From DASVFB01 sp036380275 (GTDB lineage: Bacteria > Actinomycetota > Thermoleophilia > Gaiellales > Gaiellaceae), in the NCBI GenBank assembly GCA_036380275.1, contig DASVFB010000226.1:1-18812 (forward strand): DNA of 18,812 nucleotides, read 5' to 3'. This document shows positions 6,190 to 13,187 of the stretch, piece by piece. Below the pieces are notes generated by a model that saw nothing but the letters and a program-made list of their open reading frames with translations, was not told the origin of the DNA and did no database searches. A program made the translations under genes and the position numbers. The first letter of the stretch is position 1, and each line of letters begins with the position of its first letter.

Positions 6190-7680
6190 ATGATCGAGCA
6201 GCGACGCGTGACCGAGCGTGTGTCACGGCTGCGCGCGATCGAGCCGCCGCAGGAGCAACCGGTCGACGTTCGGCGCTATATGAACGCGCTCCGCGGCTCG
6301 TGGCTCATGATCGCCGCGATCGTCATTCCCGTGACGGCAGGCGTGCTGGCACTGTCGCTCACCTCGCCGAAGACCTACTCCTCAACCGCGACGATGCTGC
6401 TCGACGAGAGCCCCGACACGGCATCCGCGGACGCGGCGAGACAGCTCGCGACGATCCAGACGCTCCTGACCACCAGGGACGTGCTCCACGAGGCCGCCCG
6501 CCAGCTGCCGGGCGAGTCCGCGCAGACGTTGGCCGGGAAGGTCACCGCCGCCGTCGATCCGAACGCGAACATCGTCCGGATCAACGCCTCGGCGGAGAGC
6601 CCCCGCGCGGCAGCGCGCATCGCGAATGCCGTCACAACCGTCTTCCTCAGCCGCCAGCGGACCAGCGAACTGCGCCGCCTGGAAGCCTCACGCGCGCGGC
6701 TCCTGGACGCGCTGGCGCGGCTTCGCGGCACGCCCGGCTCTCGCGCCGAGATCGCGCTCATCAAGGAGCGGTTGACCGAGTTGAGCATCAGCGAAGCGAA
6801 CGCGGGCTCGGAGCTTCAGCTCGCCGACGCCGCGCGGGTGTCTGCGACGCCGGTGTCGCCGCGGCCCGTCCGGAACGCCGCGTTCGCGTTCGTCGCGGCG
6901 TTGTTCATCGCTGTGATCGTGGCTCTGGGCCGGGCACGCATCGCACCGCGCGTCGGCGGCTCGAGGGAGCTCGGCCAACTGACGGGGCTGCCGATCCTGA
7001 CGCAGGTCCCGCAGGCGACGCGACGTCGTCCGGGCGGAGGGAGCCCGGTCGAGCGCGAGTCCTACGAGTCCCTGGCTGCTGTCGTCAAGAGCCAGCTCCC
7101 ATCGCGGCGCCAGCACATTCTCTTCGTGACGAGCGCCTTCGCCGACGAGGGCAAGGAAAGCGTCGCCGCGGGCCTCGGCCTCGCACTCGCGCACGCCGGA
7201 GAGAAAACGTTGCTCGTCGACGGAGACCTGCGTCGGCCCACGCTAGAGCGGCTCTTCGGGATGGAGCCGGCCGTCGGCCTGGCGGAAATCCTGGCCTCGG
7301 CACAACGAGGCGACGAGGACGCCGCAGCCAACGTGATCATGGAACCGCCTGCGTCTGCCTCGACACGCGAGACGGGCAGCCTCTCGGTTCTGGGCACAGG
7401 AGAGGCCTCGGCGAACGTCGTGGTGTCCGGAGACGCGCTCGAGGTTCTGTTCCGCGAGTTGGCCCGATCGGCCTTCAGCTATGTCCTCATCGCAGGGCCG
7501 CCGCTGCTCGGACCGGTGGACAGTCGCCTCTGGGTACAGGGTGTCGAGGCCGTTCTCGTCGCGACGCAGCCGGAGCGGCTCACGCCGGCCGATGCCGTCG
7601 AGGTGCGGGAGCGCCTCGACGGAATCGGGGCGAACATCCTCGGGCACGTCGTCGTCGGCGGAGCGAGCAGAGGGACGTAA
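6190..7680 (+). CDS. Wzz-type polysaccharide co-polymerase / BY-kinase-like protein with eroded ATP site
   Basis: 496 aa. Residues about 25-57 carry a Wzz N-terminal motif and TM1 (MNALRGSWLMIAAIVIPVTA). An extracytoplasmic helical region follows to about 215. A Pro-rich PVSPRP (221-226) precedes TM2 (about 229-248). The cytoplasmic domain (about 290-490) aligns by eye with bacterial tyrosine kinases of the CapB/Wzc type. Walker A' is intact (LLVDGDLRRP, 341-350), but Walker A reads FADEGKESVAAG (318-329), with Glu where Ser/Thr should follow GK. Walker B reads YVLIAGPP (431-438), with Ala where the usual Asp stands. No Tyr-rich C-terminal tail is present. Known role of the family: controlling chain length and export of capsule/EPS. 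Inferred here: a co-polymerase with a weak or dead kinase, perhaps a structural regulator. It faces the Wzy/WaaL gene tail to tail, 12 nt apart. Confidence 0.87.
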   Translation: MIEQRRVTERVSRLRAIEPPQEQPVDVRRYMNALRGSWLMIAAIVIPVTAGVLALSLTSPKTYSSTATMLLDESPDTASADAARQLATIQTLLTTRDVLHEAARQLPGESAQTLAGKVTAAVDPNANIVRINASAESPRAAARIANAVTTVFLSRQRTSELRRLEASRARLLDALARLRGTPGSRAEIALIKERLTELSISEANAGSELQLADAARVSATPVSPRPVRNAAFAFVAALFIAVIVALGRARIAPRVGGSRELGQLTGLPILTQVPQATRRRPGGGSPVERESYESLAAVVKSQLPSRRQHILFVTSAFADEGKESVAAGLGLALAHAGEKTLLVDGDLRRPTLERLFGMEPAVGLAEILASAQRGDEDAAANVIMEPPASASTRETGSLSVLGTGEASANVVVSGDALEVLFRELARSAFSYVLIAGPPLLGPVDSRLWVQGVEAVLVATQPERLTPADAVEVRERLDGIGANILGHVVVGGASRGT

Positions 7681-7692
7681 CTATCCGGACCG

Positions 7693-9045
7693 TTACCAGC
7701 GCCGGCCGGCGCGATCAACGCGTCGCGCGCGGTCGCTTCCGGCCCAGATCAAGGCCGCGACGAACCAGAGATGGCGCCAGTGAAGGGTGTCGACGAACAG
7801 GCTGTTGGCGAGGATCCCGCACCAGGCACCGAGTAACGCGGCGGAGCCGATCCCGTAGGTGTCGCGACCGTCGATCGCGTTCCGACCGGCTGCCGCGAGC
7901 GTCGCCAGCACCAGAGCGAGCATCAGCACCAAGCCGAGCACTCCCTCTTCGGCCAGAGCGCGGGCGTACGTGCTATGGACCGAAACGTTGGCGTAACGCT
8001 CGAACTGTCCCGGCCCGAGGCCGAGTGGATGTTGCTCGGCGAAGCGGATGCTCTCCGACTGCGCGCCGAAACGTGTCGAGTCGTAGCTCTGAAGCGACGC
8101 CCGTTGCTGGAGGAACGTCGTCGAGCCGCTGAACGCGACCGTCGCGGTCACGGCGGCCGCGGCGATGAGGACGACGGCAAGAGCCCGTCCGGCCTGGCGG
8201 CCTGCCCCGCGGCGAAACGCGACCACGGTCAGCACGACGAGGACTCCCACGGCCAGATTGAGCCACGCCGCACGCGAATAGGAGAAGAGGACGCCGACGG
8301 TGAGCGCAGCGAACGCGGCGAGCTTCACCAACCGGCGGGCGTGGAACAGGCGTGGAGCGAGGATCTCCTCGAGCACGATCAGCGCGGCCGGCACGAGGAA
8401 CGGCCCGAACACGTTCGGATCCTTGAAAAGACCCTCGGCCCGGCCGATGCGCGTGAAAAGGTCACCTCCCGGATACGCCACGAGCATGGCGAGCGACGAC
8501 AGGGCAGCGGACGCGACGGCGGCGACGACATATGCGCGGGTGACACGCCGCGCGGCGGCCGAAGACGTGACGTAGCTCGCGAGCCAGAGGCCGAAGATCG
8601 CGACATAGAGGGTGATTGCGAAGAACGACGCCGCCCGCACCGGATCGGCGACGTCGATCGACGCGACGAGGTTGAGCGTCAGGAACGCCCACACGAGGAT
8701 CGCAGCGCCCACCGGGATGCGCCTGAAATCGACGCGCCCCGTAGCCACTCCGACCGTGATCACGACGGCGAAGAGGAGATCCGTCGGAGCCGGCTCGATC
8801 CGGACGGCAGCGAGCAGAACCACGCCGATCGCGATCGCGAGATCGAAGGCGAGAAGCGCGAGCGCGAGCGCGCCGAGCAGCCCGATCGCGAAACCGGCGA
8901 CGATCTGCGGGGTCGGCGGGTAGAGGTAGAGCAGTCGCGACAGAGCGAGCGCGAAGCCTCCGACCGCGCCGACTGCGACGAGCAGACCGAGGCCGCGCGC
9001 GAGCGGCGAGCTCTTGGCCTCGCCGATTGACGCCGGGTAGGTCAT
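7693..9045 (-). CDS. O-antigen ligase / Wzy-type polymerase family membrane protein
   Basis: 450 aa and strongly hydrophobic, with about 10-12 predicted membrane helices by eye from residue 17 onward. The larger polar loop near residues 320-375 contains the region QHPLGLGPGQFERYANVSVH followed by STYARALAEEGVLGLVLML. That H-x(n)-E-x-GxxG arrangement is characteristic of the WaaL/Wzy (O-antigen ligase) family. The family polymerises or ligates undecaprenyl-diphosphate-linked glycans at the outer membrane face; ligase versus polymerase cannot be decided by sequence reading. It lies 27 nt downstream of the deacetylase gene on the same strand, so both are probably one transcript. The ribosome site before ATG 9045 is weak, suggesting dependence on translation of the gene upstream. 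Confidence 0.87.
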   Translation of the reverse strand: MTYPASIGEAKSSPLARGLGLLVAVGAVGGFALALSRLLYLYPPTPQIVAGFAIGLLGALALALLAFDLAIAIGVVLLAAVRIEPAPTDLLFAVVITVGVATGRVDFRRIPVGAAILVWAFLTLNLVASIDVADPVRAASFFAITLYVAIFGLWLASYVTSSAAARRVTRAYVVAAVASAALSSLAMLVAYPGGDLFTRIGRAEGLFKDPNVFGPFLVPAALIVLEEILAPRLFHARRLVKLAAFAALTVGVLFSYSRAAWLNLAVGVLVVLTVVAFRRGAGRQAGRALAVVLIAAAAVTATVAFSGSTTFLQQRASLQSYDSTRFGAQSESIRFAEQHPLGLGPGQFERYANVSVHSTYARALAEEGVLGLVLMLALVLATLAAAGRNAIDGRDTYGIGSAALLGAWCGILANSLFVDTLHWRHLWFVAALIWAGSDRARRVDRAGRRW

Positions 9046-9072
9046 GCCGTCGAGCGCGGCGGCCTGCGCACC

Positions 9073-9981
9073 TCAGGCGGCGATCCGGCGGCCGGAAGCG
9101 ACCGGCCGTCGCTCGCCGAAACGCATCCGGCGGTAGACGTTCCGAAGCGGCAGCGGAGAATCGTGACCGCCACCGAGCTTCGCCCTGAAGTCGAGCATGG
9201 CGTCGCGTGCGTCGATCTGGCGGCGGCGCAACGCCAGCAAATCAGCTCCCGGCCGGTTCACACCCGGTTGGCACGAAACGGCGATCCGAAAGCCGGCGTC
9301 AGCCACGAAGCCGCGGTCTCGCCAGCCGAAGAGGCCGGCGGGATAGCAGAACGCATCCACCGGGCGCCCCAGCCTCTCCTCGAGCGCGATCTTCGATCCT
9401 GCGATCTCGGCGCGCGCGGCATCTCCGCCCAGCGCAAGAAGATTCGGATGCGTCACGGTGTGAGCCTCGAAGCGCAGCGTTCCGCGGCGGTCGAGCTCGC
9501 CGATCTCGTCCCAGCCGAGCAGCGGGGGCTGCGTCCGGTACCAGCTCAGCTTGGTCGTTCCGTCGATCGCCCCGGTCGGTAGGAACACAGTCGCAGGAAA
9601 GCCGAGGTCCTCGAGCACCGGCAGCGCATTTTCGGCCACGTCTAGGTAGCCGTCGTCGAAGTTCAGCACGACCGTGCGCTGCGGAGTGACGCCCGCGTCG
9701 AGCAGATCGGCGGCCACTTCCAGGCTGACGACGTCGTAGCCTTCGGCGGCGAGCAGCTCCATCTGTCGGCGGAACCGGCGCGGAGTCACCGCGAGCAAGT
9801 CCTCGTCGTCGGACACACGGTGATAGAAGAGGATGCGCAGCCCGTTCTCGTCGAGGCGCCCGCGCCTCCGGGCCAGCCACAGCGCGGACCGCACGTGCGT
9901 GGCGCCGGCCTTGACAGATGCCGGAAGTGTCGCGCCCACGGCGGGCAATGCCGGTCCAGGCAGCTCGGAAGGAACGGCCAC
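9073..9981 (-). CDS. Polysaccharide deacetylase (NodB homology domain)
   Basis: 302 aa from GTG 9981. The NodB fold starts near residue 46 (ENGLRILFYHRVSDDEDLLA). Motif 1 is NFDDGYLD (107-114), with the catalytic-base and metal Asp pair. Motif 2 is HTVTH (174-178), the two metal-binding His. The FCYPAG segment (211-216) corresponds to the conserved Arg/Pro-Gly-loop region. Known reaction of the family: metal-dependent removal of N- or O-acetyl groups from glycans. No signal peptide is obvious, so it may be cytoplasmic or exported by another route. The frame is open upstream to 10455, but that extension is low-quality sequence and collides with the divergent gene, so GTG 9981 (preceded by GGGGCGAG) is preferred; ATG 10067 is an alternative. 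It is first gene of a likely operon with the O-antigen ligase-like gene. Confidence 0.88.
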   Translation of the reverse strand: MAVPSELPGPALPAVGATLPASVKAGATHVRSALWLARRRGRLDENGLRILFYHRVSDDEDLLAVTPRRFRRQMELLAAEGYDVVSLEVAADLLDAGVTPQRTVVLNFDDGYLDVAENALPVLEDLGFPATVFLPTGAIDGTTKLSWYRTQPPLLGWDEIGELDRRGTLRFEAHTVTHPNLLALGGDAARAEIAGSKIALEERLGRPVDAFCYPAGLFGWRDRGFVADAGFRIAVSCQPGVNRPGADLLALRRRQIDARDAMLDFRAKLGGGHDSPLPLRNVYRRMRFGERRPVASGRRIAA

Positions 9982-10120
9982 GCTACTCGCCCCGCCGCCG
10001 CACTCCGCTCGGCCGCGACACGTCGCGCTCCCGTGTCGGACGCCGCCGGAGCGGCTCGACCCGGTCATAAGCCAGCCGCGCCGTCGACGGCGACACAGTT
10101 TCGACGACCCGAGGTGCCAC

Positions 10121-10140
10121 GAATGGGTAATTACCCATTC
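10121..10140. promoter_or_regulatory. Perfect 20-bp palindrome in a divergent control region
   Basis: GAATGGGTAATTACCCATTC is identical to its reverse complement and ends 7 nt before the ATG at 10148. The arms have no loop, so it favours protein binding as DNA over an RNA hairpin. It lies between the leftward deacetylase/ligase genes and the rightward beta-helix/sugar-transferase genes and could regulate either or both. No clear -35/-10 pair is seen around it; the gap 9982-10147 holds nothing else I can support. Confidence 0.65.
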
Positions 10141-10147
10141 AGGCTCA

Positions 10148-11368
10148 ATGGTCTTCACTCGGAACGACGGGAGGGTTCTGCACGTCTCACTCGCGCTCAT
10201 GGCTTTGGGTGTCGCGACGAGCCAGAGCGGCTGTGGCGACACGCGGCCGTCGGCTGCCAAGGACAAGCCAAGGGCGACGAACCACCAGGTTGCGAGCGTC
10301 CCCTTGCCGCCGACCGTGGTGCGGAAGCCGGCCGCTCCCAAGACGTATCGAGTGCCGCTGGACGCCGTGAGGGTGTCTTCCTCGGCGCAACTCCGGTCGG
10401 CCCTGTCGGACCACCGCAGTGATGCGGTCGTGCTCGCAGACGGAACGTACGACAACGGGAGCTCGTTCTCGGATCGCGAAGGCGACCGTCTCTACGCTGC
10501 GCATCTCGGCAGGGCTGTTCTGCGCGCAGGCGTCGTGCTCGGTGCGAATACGGGCCCGTCGGGAGCAGCGCTGAGGGGAATCAGGTTCGACGTCGACGAC
10601 CCGGCGAAGACGTTCCAGGGATCGATCGTCCACGTCTGGGGCTCGGCGACGCATGCTGCGGTTCGGGACACTTGGCTGGACGGCAACGGCGTCGTCGACG
10701 GCCTCATCGTGAGGCAGCCCGAGGGCTTCGTCGCGCAGCGGGTCGTGGCGCGCGCGTTTCCGGGCTACGGCGTTCTGGTCGACCCGAACGAGGATCACTA
10801 CCGCGCACACACCCCTTACGTGCTCGAGGACCTCGCGATCTCGCAGGTGATGCGACCCGTGCCGGGGTCGTCCAATGGGACGGCCGAGTCCTGCCTCTGG
10901 CTCGGTAGCACTGGGACCGTGAAGCGCGTGAGCGCTGCGTCTTGCGCCGTGAGCGGCATCTGGACCGGAACCGCGAACACGGGCTCGCACGTCCAGGACG
11001 TCACCGTCGATCGCACGCCCGTCGGCATCTACATCGAGCACTTCACGACCGGCACGACCTTCCAGCGTCTGCGCATCGGGCCGAGCGTCGATCGAGGCGT
11101 GAACGCCGAGTGGGCGAGCCCCGCGAACTCCGGCAAGCCCGCGAGCGTCGACAACGTGATCGAGAGCTGCTACTTCCACACCAGGCTCATCGGCGTGTAC
11201 CTCGACGAGGGGACGACCCGGACGGTGGTGCGCCGTTGCACGTTCGCCGGGCAGGACCGCGCCGCGATCGGCGACTACAAGGGCGTCGACAACCAGTATT
11301 ACGGCAACAACTTCAGCGGCATCGCACCGAGCGCCGTGTCTGTCTCGTACGACCACGGTGCGCAATGA
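10148..11368 (+). CDS. Exported right-handed parallel beta-helix protein (pectate-lyase-like fold)
   Basis: 406 aa from ATG 10148. Residues 1-30 form a signal peptide with a basic start and hydrophobic core (VLHVSLALMALGVA), ending near TSQSGCG; the cysteine at 29 may make it a lipoprotein, though the lipobox is imperfect. From about 60 the sequence shows the short repeating rungs of a parallel beta-helix: AVVLADGTYDN, LRGIRFDVDD, HAAVRDTWLDGN, FVAQRVVARAF, VKRVSAASCAVSGIW, VQDVTVDRTPVGIYIEHF, VIESCYFHTRLIGVYLDEG and VVRRCTFAGQD. The family includes polysaccharide lyases, epimerases and binding proteins; no catalytic triad can be named. Its place next to the sugar transferase suggests trimming or modifying the exported polysaccharide. 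Its stop overlaps the start of the following small ORF as ATGA. Only CAGG precedes the ATG as a ribosome site. The long in-frame extension back to 9833 is rejected because the signal peptide begins here. Confidence 0.8.
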   Translation: MVFTRNDGRVLHVSLALMALGVATSQSGCGDTRPSAAKDKPRATNHQVASVPLPPTVVRKPAAPKTYRVPLDAVRVSSSAQLRSALSDHRSDAVVLADGTYDNGSSFSDREGDRLYAAHLGRAVLRAGVVLGANTGPSGAALRGIRFDVDDPAKTFQGSIVHVWGSATHAAVRDTWLDGNGVVDGLIVRQPEGFVAQRVVARAFPGYGVLVDPNEDHYRAHTPYVLEDLAISQVMRPVPGSSNGTAESCLWLGSTGTVKRVSAASCAVSGIWTGTANTGSHVQDVTVDRTPVGIYIEHFTTGTTFQRLRIGPSVDRGVNAEWASPANSGKPASVDNVIESCYFHTRLIGVYLDEGTTRTVVRRCTFAGQDRAAIGDYKGVDNQYYGNNFSGIAPSAVSVSYDHGAQ

Positions 11369-11460
11369 CGATGAGCGCGCGGATCGTGATCACCGACGCC
11401 GAGGAGCGTGCCGTGCTCGGCGCCTGGCGCACAGTCGTCAGAGCGGGGTCGGGACGATGA
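11365..11460 (+). CDS. 31-codon ORF coupled to both neighbours
   Basis: Encodes MTMSARIVITDAEERAVLGA followed by WRTVVRAGSGR. Its ATG overlaps the beta-helix stop (ATGA at 11365-11368) and its stop overlaps the sugar-transferase ATG (ATGA at 11457-11460). The part MSARIVITDAEERA resembles the start of the next protein, MSITDAERRFA, and the DNA matches (a 15-bp direct repeat). It may be a duplicated gene start kept in frame as a coupling leader, or a real short peptide. No membrane segment or known family. Confidence 0.45.
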   Translation: MTMSARIVITDAEERAVLGAWRTVVRAGSGR

Positions 11461-11477
11461 GCATCACCGACGCCGAG
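11371..11477 (+). repeat. Duplicated gene-start sequence
   Basis: ATGAGC (11371), 12 nt, then ATCACCGACGCCGAG (11389-11403) recurs as ATGAGC (11457) directly followed by ATCACCGACGCCGAG (11463-11477). This suggests tandem duplication of the 5' end of the sugar-transferase gene, followed by a 12-nt difference. Confidence 0.55.
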
Positions 11478-12845
11478 CGCCGGTTCGCGTCGCACCATGT
11501 CGAGCCGCTCGAGCGGCTCGTCGGGCACACCAGCTCCCTCGGCCATGCTCGGGGAAACATCGGCTCGGTCGTCCTCGGCGGCCGGCTCGTCCTCGTCTGG
11601 CTGCCGGCGTTCGCCCTCGTCGCGACCCCTGGGGCGCCGCTGTCGGCGGTCGTGACCGCTTCGCTCGTGACGGCGCTCTGGTTCGTCGCCCTTCGCGCGG
11701 CGTTCGCCAACTACTTCACGCTGGGCCCGGTCGTCGCCTCGGCGGTAGGCACCGCCACCGGGCTCGTCGGCGTCTCTGCACTCGCTCTCTGGATGCCCGG
11801 GATGAACTTCGGCGAGGCCAGGCTGGCCGAGACTGCCGTCGCCGTCTTCGCCCTTTCTGCGGCCTGGGAATACGCGGTCCGAAGCGTGGTGAAGCGTCGC
11901 GTCCTGATCGTGGGGACCGGCCGGTGCGCGTCCGACGTCATGCAAGAGATGACGGTCGACAGCCGGACTCCGTTCACGGTCGTCGGCGTCCTGTCGGAGC
12001 CCATGGACGTGGCAGCTCGGGGAACCGATCGGCGAGCGGCGCAGGAGCTCTCACGGGTCGTCCAGGCTCACCGGCCGGACATCGTCATCCTCGCGGACGA
12101 GCTCGTGGGCGGCTGGGCGATGGAGCCGCTGCTGAAGCTCGCCCCACTCGGATTCAGGATCGTCGGCGTCTCGCATTTCTTCGAACACGCGCTCGGGCGC
12201 GTCCCCTTGCGCCATCTCACGCCGACGTGGTTCATGAGCATGCTGCACATCAGGCAGAAGCCGTATACGCGTCTGGCCAAGCGGACGTTCGACCTCGCCG
12301 TCGCGTCGCTCGGGTTGCTGCTCGTCGCGCCGCTCCTCCCCGTACTCGCGGCGCTCGTGCGCACGACCCCGGGCTCGATCATCTACCGCCAGACCCGGCT
12401 CGGCGAGGGCGCGCGGCCGTTCACCATCTACAAGTTCCGCACGATGCGCTCCGACGCCGAGGCGTCGGGATGCCCGGTGTTCGCACAGGAGCGCGATCCA
12501 CGGGCGACCCGGCTGGGGCGCATCCTGCGCCAGACGCACCTCGACGAGGTCCCGCAGCTCTGGAACGTCCTGAAAGGCGACATGTCGATCGTGGGACCCC
12601 GGCCCGAGCGACCCGAGTTCGTCGAGATGCTGGAACGAGACGTGCCGTTCTGGACGCGCCGGCTCCTCGTCAAGCCCGGCATCACCGGCTGGGCGCAGCT
12701 CCGGGCCAACTACGCCTTCGATGCAGACAGCACTGCCGAGAAGCTGTCGTACGACCTCTGGTACCTCCGAAACAGAAACGTCGTTGTCGATCTGGCGATC
12801 TGCGCGCAGACGGTCTCGACGCTGCTCCTGAGACGCGGCCGCTGA
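11457..12845 (+). CDS. Polyprenyl-phosphate sugar-1-phosphate transferase (exopolysaccharide initiating enzyme)
   Basis: 462 aa. An N-terminal membrane region of several helices (about 35-140) is followed by a Rossmann-like CoA-binding_3 domain (RRVLIVGTGRCASDV, 147-161). A further hydrophobic helix (about 278-300) then leads into the Bac_transf domain: YRQTRLGEGARPFTIYKFRTM (310-330), HLDEVPQLWNVLKGDMSIVG (361-380) with the catalytic Asp-Glu pair, PRPERPEF (381-388) and PGITGWAQL (407-415). Known reaction of the PHPT family (WbaP/WcaJ-like): transfer of a sugar-1-phosphate from a nucleotide sugar to undecaprenyl phosphate, the committed step of EPS synthesis; sugar specificity cannot be read. 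The domain set is complete and of usual length. ATG 11457 is preferred over the open extension to 11358 because it overlaps the small ORF's stop and begins a sensible N-terminus. Confidence 0.93.
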   Translation: MSITDAERRFASHHVEPLERLVGHTSSLGHARGNIGSVVLGGRLVLVWLPAFALVATPGAPLSAVVTASLVTALWFVALRAAFANYFTLGPVVASAVGTATGLVGVSALALWMPGMNFGEARLAETAVAVFALSAAWEYAVRSVVKRRVLIVGTGRCASDVMQEMTVDSRTPFTVVGVLSEPMDVAARGTDRRAAQELSRVVQAHRPDIVILADELVGGWAMEPLLKLAPLGFRIVGVSHFFEHALGRVPLRHLTPTWFMSMLHIRQKPYTRLAKRTFDLAVASLGLLLVAPLLPVLAALVRTTPGSIIYRQTRLGEGARPFTIYKFRTMRSDAEASGCPVFAQERDPRATRLGRILRQTHLDEVPQLWNVLKGDMSIVGPRPERPEFVEMLERDVPFWTRRLLVKPGITGWAQLRANYAFDADSTAEKLSYDLWYLRNRNVVVDLAICAQTVSTLLLRRGR

Positions 12846-12899
12846 CGCGGTGCCTCGAGCCGGTCGGCGCGGCGGTCGGCGTCCGGCCCGCAGCGCGCG

Positions 12900-12905
12900 T
12901 ACAAT
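12900..12905 (+). promoter_or_regulatory. Putative -10 element giving a near-leaderless transcript
   Basis: TACAAT in very GC-rich surroundings, 11 nt before the ATG at 12917, would place the transcript start about 5 nt upstream of the start codon. No good -35 is seen. Leaderless messages are common in actinobacteria. Confidence 0.35.
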
Positions 12906-12916
12906 CGGCCACGAGC

Positions 12917-13132
12917 ATGGACGAGCAGCCGGACAGGACGGTCGACGCACGCGGGCTCGAAGGCGCCGCGACCGGTGAACGAGAAGCCGGTGCCGAGAGG
13001 CGCACGTGGTTCCTCATGCGGGAGACCGAGTTCGGCTGGCTACCGGTCAGCGAGGCTGCGTTCCTGCTCTGGGTGCTCGCGCTCCTGCTGCTGGCGTGGC
13101 TCGTAACCGCCCTCGTCTGGGTCGTGAACTGA
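12917..13132 (+). CDS. Small C-terminally anchored membrane protein
   Basis: 71 aa. Residues 1-30 are charged (Asp/Glu/Arg-rich). Residues 31-45 (WFLMRETEFGWLPVS) form an amphipathic segment. Residues about 47-69 (AAFLLWVLALLLLAWLVTAL) are a single membrane helix at the very C-terminus. No family is recognised. It lies 71 nt after the sugar-transferase gene with its own -10-like TACAAT. Reading-frame composition fits coding DNA. It could be an accessory subunit of the EPS machinery, but that is only proximity. It converges on the Ig-like gene; the 55-nt gap has no clear terminator. Confidence 0.55.
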   Translation: MDEQPDRTVDARGLEGAATGEREAGAERRTWFLMRETEFGWLPVSEAAFLLWVLALLLLAWLVTALVWVVN

Positions 13133-13187
13133 AGGCATCGCGCCGCGGGGTCCTCTTAGCGGTGCTTCGTCGCCCGCGCGAGACGAC

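Noticed and set aside
9982..10455. N-terminal extension of the deacetylase frame
   Set aside because: It overlaps the palindrome and the signal-peptide region of the divergent beta-helix gene and has no domain; GTG 9981 is a better start.
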